Positions 14,846 to 18,226 of a stretch of 18,226 bases of DNA are shown one piece after another. Source of the DNA: Acidobacteriota bacterium. Its GTDB lineage: Bacteria > Acidobacteriota > Aminicenantia > UBA2199. The notes beneath the pieces were generated by a model. The model was not told the origin of the DNA, searched no databases, and saw only the letters and a list, made by a program, of their open reading frames with translations. Every line of letters starts with the position of its first letter. Position 1 is the stretch's first letter. The stretch covers positions 1 through 18,226 of the forward strand of contig JAKAGC010000008.1 of assembly GCA_021817755.1 (NCBI GenBank). The letters run 5' to 3'. A program made the translations under genes and the position numbers.

Positions 14846-16228
14846 TTATTTATGGAAATTTCTTATAAACTCTTCAACTTCGGGTATACCGCCTTGATAA
14901 ATGAGATATCCATTGTAGGGTTCACAGGGTGTAATGTCTCCGCTAATTGGAGTGAGCATAATTTGTTTTACTTTTTCGAGATCGCTGGTTTGTCCGAGTG
15001 CCCATGCCAGTTTAACATAAGCGACTTCAGGTAATAAATTCTCACCTGGGACGATGCCTTTAGCAACAAGGTCTCTACCTGTTTCATAAACAAACATGTG
15101 AACATATCCCCACAGGGTTTGTACTGTCATATAGATGGCTACTCCTGCTTTAGTTGCTCTTTCGATAGCGGGGTAAAGGGGTTTGTTAATATGACCGAGA
15201 CCGGTTCCTGCGATAATGATTCCTTTGTAACCATTATCGACTAGTGAATCGATTATATCTCTGTTCATATTGGGATAATAATAAACAATGGCAACTCGTT
15301 CTTCAAAGTAGGGGAGTATCTTGACATTTCTATCATTTCTTCTGCGGTTGTAATCCTTTTTCAATGGGGTAATTTTATTGCGTTGAACAGTAGCGATAGG
15401 AATATCTCCAATGGTGCGGAAGGTAGAACGGTAAGAGGAATGCATTTTTCTTACTCGGGTTCCGCGATGGAGGAGACCATATTCATCGGAAGTGGGACCG
15501 AACATACAAACCATTACTTCTGCGATATCGGAATAAGCGGCTGCTGTAGTGGCATGGATTAAATTCAATGCTGCGTCTGAGGAAGGGCGATCGGAAGAGC
15601 GTTGAGAGCCAACCATTACGATGGGTACGGGGGAATTCTGTATCATAAATGATAATGCTGCTGCTGTATGATGCATTGTATCCGTACCATGACCGATGAC
15701 AATACCGTCGATTCCCTTTTCGATTTCTTTCCCAATGGATTTTGCAAGGGTAATGTATTGTTCGGGGCCCATATTTTCGCTAAAAACAGCAAAGAGTTTT
15801 TCGGTAGTTAGATTACAGACATCGGCAAGTTCAGGAACAGCTCCATATAGTTCTCCGGGGGAGAAGGCAGGAATAACTGCTCCAGTTCTATAATCGAGAC
15901 GTGAAGCGATTGTGCCACCTGTACCAAATAATTTGATATTGGGTTTATCGGGTGAACTGGGAAATTCTTTTTCTGGAATTTTATAATGTGCTTCTTTATA
16001 TCCGTATTCTTTCATCTCGATGATTGTATCGACAGTAATACCGATATTGTAGCCGGTGGCGAGTTTTAATACGAGGTGTTCAGAATCATCATTTTCTGAG
16101 CGGGGGAGAATAATTCCTTTAAATTCTCCGCGGGTTGTGTTAACAGTGGTTTCACTCCAAACTCTAACTTTAAATTGTTTTAATACGTCCAGAGCTTTGC
16201 CTTTATATCCTTTAAACATATCAGTCAT
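14846..16228 (-). CDS. gatD: Glu-tRNA(Gln) amidotransferase subunit D (archaeal type)
   Basis: 460 residues. An N-terminal beta-barrel 'KVRVWSETTVNTTRGEFKG' region (about 1-95) precedes an L-asparaginase-type domain. This order separates GatD from free asparaginases, which lack the first domain. Active-site motifs: 'GTGGTIAS' with Thr106, 'GHGTDTM' with Thr182 and Asp183, 'VGSQRSSDRPSSDAALNL' and Lys261 in 'VRKMHSS'; these match the known Thr-Thr-Asp-Lys set of the family. GatD releases ammonia from an amide donor for GatE, which converts Glu-tRNA(Gln) to Gln-tRNA(Gln). The ATG at 16228 has GGGAGG just upstream and overlaps the gatE end by 8 nt. Known mainly from Archaea. Confidence 0.93.
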   Translation of the reverse strand: MTDMFKGYKGKALDVLKQFKVRVWSETTVNTTRGEFKGIILPRSENDDSEHLVLKLATGYNIGITVDTIIEMKEYGYKEAHYKIPEKEFPSSPDKPNIKLFGTGGTIASRLDYRTGAVIPAFSPGELYGAVPELADVCNLTTEKLFAVFSENMGPEQYITLAKSIGKEIEKGIDGIVIGHGTDTMHHTAAALSFMIQNSPVPIVMVGSQRSSDRPSSDAALNLIHATTAAAYSDIAEVMVCMFGPTSDEYGLLHRGTRVRKMHSSYRSTFRTIGDIPIATVQRNKITPLKKDYNRRRNDRNVKILPYFEERVAIVYYYPNMNRDIIDSLVDNGYKGIIIAGTGLGHINKPLYPAIERATKAGVAIYMTVQTLWGYVHMFVYETGRDLVAKGIVPGENLLPEVAYVKLAWALGQTSDLEKVKQIMLTPISGDITPCEPYNGYLIYQGGIPEVEEFIRNFHK

Positions 16229-18226
16229 TTTGGCCTCCCTCGATGAGTTCGCGTAATTCTTTCAAATTCATGTTTCCGAGTGCCATGGGTTTTAATCGTC
16301 CCATAATCCATAATACCATTGCCGATTTATCTTTTAATTTTGATATTTCGAGGAATTTTTCTTTTAATACGGCAATGTTTTCGATTATTTCATCTTCGGG
16401 AACCTGGCGGTAACCGATGGTAGTCAATACGGAGTCAAAATCCATTTTGGGATGTTCATAGACTTCGGGGAGCATTTCTTTGATTATATCGCGTTTGAGT
16501 TTCTTTTTAATGATAAAATCGAATAATTCGTAGATGCGGTTATAATCGAATTGAGAAGCGGGAACAATTTGTCCTTCAATGTGTTTTAAATATTGACCGA
16601 TCAATATCCCGGTAAAACGATGGGGTTGATTGAAATCGGTAATTATTCTCTGGATTAAGGGGAAGAGATTCCGTTTGAGAATAAAGGGGTAAGCATCGGT
16701 GGGAATTTTCCATTCCATCATTTGCAGAATGCACTGAGAAACTTCTGCGGGAAGCTGTTTTCGAATTCCAATAATTTTATTTTCTTCAATGGGAATAGGG
16801 GCTGAGTCGGTATCGGGATACATACGGTCGGGTCCGGGGAGGACGCGTTCAAAAATGGTGGTACCGTTTTCAAAAGATTTACGTGTTTCATTGGGTACAC
16901 CCATTGTAATAGCTAATTGGCAACGTTCTTCGATGGTATCGAGAGCGGTTTTGATATCTTCGGCAGGTCCCCAGAAAATGAGTTGTGCGTCTTCTTCATG
17001 ACTTTTTAGAAGTTCTGAAATGGGTGAAAAATCCATTTTAAAACTGTTTAATTCGAGATTTGGATCTGCGTCTGAAAATGGAATTTTATCGATTCCTGTA
17101 TCCCATGCTTCGGAATGTATCATGTTGGGTTTTTCGAGGCAAGCGATAACTTTAAGACGATCGCTTAGTTCATTGCTGAAAGACTTTCCGGGTTGGGTAA
17201 AAAATGACAATATGCCTTTGAATTGTGGAAGATTTACTGCAACAAAGCGGTATTTTTCAAGGTTATCTTTATCAATTATATTTGTGATCCCAGGGATTTG
17301 AGAAGGAGTGATAAACTGGTGGGAGATTCTCCACATAGTGGGGTCGGTGATTCGCTGATTGAGTATATCTTTAATATCGAGGAGTGCTTTTTGCCTGAAA
17401 GCTTCATTGTGAGTCAATTGGGGGATCCAACGTATATGAGCGACACCTTTAATTTCAACTCGTGTGCCGCCTGTGACGGAGACATTTACATCTTCACGTG
17501 CTGCTCCGATTCCAGTTCTGACTTTGCCGGAGCTACGAGTAAGAAAGCGTATATAATGGGCGGCTTCAGCAGCTTCATCGGGGGTAAGCATATCGGGATA
17601 GGTAACGGTTTCAATGAGAGGCATACCGAGGCGATCGGTCTGGTAAATACGTTCATGGCCGATATCGGAAATTTCGCGACAGGAATCCTCTTCAATACTA
17701 AGTTGGATTATACGTACTTTCTTGGAGGAAAGAGGAATTTCTCCTTCAATACCGACAATTGCGGTTCGCTGAAATCCGGTAGGAATACTTCCATCGAGGT
17801 ACTGTTTACGGGTGATGTGGAGTTCACCTACAACATTGGTTTTTAGAATTAATGCAATTTCAATGGCAATATCAAGGGCTTCACGGTTCAAGGGAAAGGG
17901 GGGAGTATCATCAATTTCATAGGTACACGCGGTTTTATTATTAATGCGGTAAGTGATGTTTTTACGGGTCTTGAACTCCATTAAAGCGGTTCCATCATAT
18001 TCACCTAATTCACTCAATGTGGGGCGCATATGACGGATAACTTCTGCATCGAAATCGTGGTGTTCGTGATAGATTCCACCGGGACACCGACAGAATAATT
18101 TCTTGGCGGTTTTCAATTGTTGGTGAATCTCCAAACCGCACTTGAATCCCAACCGGGCGTAGGTCTGAATATCTGCTTTTTTCCTTGAAACATAGCCGAT
18201 TTGTTCTTGAGACTGCGGATGATTTT
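16221..18226 (-). CDS. gatE: Glu-tRNA(Gln) amidotransferase subunit E (archaeal type), 5' end outside window
   Basis: The frame is open to the window edge with no ATG, GTG or TTG in the last 24 codons beyond the TTG at 18152. That TTG has no SD and sits inside conserved sequence ('YARLGFKCGLEIHQQL'), so the true start is beyond 18226. About 667 residues are visible. The GatB/E catalytic region is clear: 'GLEIHQQL', 'KLFCRCPGG', 'RKQYLDGSIPTGFQRT', 'SIEEDSCRE', 'DRLGMPLIE', 'AAREDVNVSV' and 'GTRVEIKGVAHIRWIPQLTHNE'. A long insert typical of GatE (related to the bacterial AspRS insertion domain) follows, then a YqeY-like helical tail ending 'MNLKELRELIEGG'. Partner gatD overlaps its 3' end by 8 nt. 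Archaeal GatE begins only a few residues before 'GLEIH', so this version has a longer N-terminus. Confidence 0.93.
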   Translation of the reverse strand, partial: NHPQSQEQIGYVSRKKADIQTYARLGFKCGLEIHQQLKTAKKLFCRCPGGIYHEHHDFDAEVIRHMRPTLSELGEYDGTALMEFKTRKNITYRINNKTACTYEIDDTPPFPLNREALDIAIEIALILKTNVVGELHITRKQYLDGSIPTGFQRTAIVGIEGEIPLSSKKVRIIQLSIEEDSCREISDIGHERIYQTDRLGMPLIETVTYPDMLTPDEAAEAAHYIRFLTRSSGKVRTGIGAAREDVNVSVTGGTRVEIKGVAHIRWIPQLTHNEAFRQKALLDIKDILNQRITDPTMWRISHQFITPSQIPGITNIIDKDNLEKYRFVAVNLPQFKGILSFFTQPGKSFSNELSDRLKVIACLEKPNMIHSEAWDTGIDKIPFSDADPNLELNSFKMDFSPISELLKSHEEDAQLIFWGPAEDIKTALDTIEERCQLAITMGVPNETRKSFENGTTIFERVLPGPDRMYPDTDSAPIPIEENKIIGIRKQLPAEVSQCILQMMEWKIPTDAYPFILKRNLFPLIQRIITDFNQPHRFTGILIGQYLKHIEGQIVPASQFDYNRIYELFDFIIKKKLKRDIIKEMLPEVYEHPKMDFDSVLTTIGYRQVPEDEIIENIAVLKEKFLEISKLKDKSAMVLWIMGRLKPMALGNMNLKELRELIEGGQND

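Overview
The window looks like chromosomal DNA from an AT-rich (roughly 38% G+C by eye), Gram-negative-type bacterium. Bacterial markers are SecG, a gap-pgk-tpiA-secG cluster and an LptC/LptA-like envelope protein. Several genes have textbook Shine-Dalgarno (SD) sequences (AGGAGG before gap and secG), which argues against Bacteroidota, where such sites are rare. The Glu-tRNA(Gln) amidotransferase is nevertheless of the archaeal GatDE type. Together with a large TPR-Ser/Thr kinase and a 'KKTISNL...GG' RiPP leader, this suggests an uncultured phylum. Candidatus Aminicenantes is my best guess from memory and is not proven by the sequence.

Layout: 1-2694 (+) holds the end of a HlyD-type membrane fusion protein and two overlapping ABC-2 permeases, forming an exporter whose ATPase is not in view. 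2695-3253 is a small accessory patch: a perfect 10-bp palindrome that resembles a REP element, then a minus-strand 61-residue peptide gene that looks like a RiPP (class I lanthipeptide-type) precursor. 3254-5542 (-) is a membrane protein with a TPR array on one side of the membrane and a Ser/Thr kinase on the other. 5801-8754 (+) is a two-gene operon joined by an ATGA overlap: a DUF362 protein and an LptC-LptA-like fusion, read from an extended -10 promoter.

8847-13135 (-) is the conserved core: gapA, pgk, tpiA, secG, tRNA-Leu(GAG), tRNA-Ser(GCT), then an HD-domain hydrolase. The secG/tRNA-Leu(GAG) linkage is also known in E. coli. The start of pgk is odd: the expected ATG is followed after three Lys codons by an in-frame TAA.

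13342-14547 (+) is a DegT/ArnB-type sugar aminotransferase behind a good sigma-70 promoter. 14716-18226 (-) is gatE (5' end outside the window) and gatD, overlapping by 8 nt and closed by a strong intrinsic terminator.

The best candidate for something undescribed is the orphan RiPP precursor at 2802-2987, between exporter genes and the TPR kinase. No maturation enzyme is present in the window.
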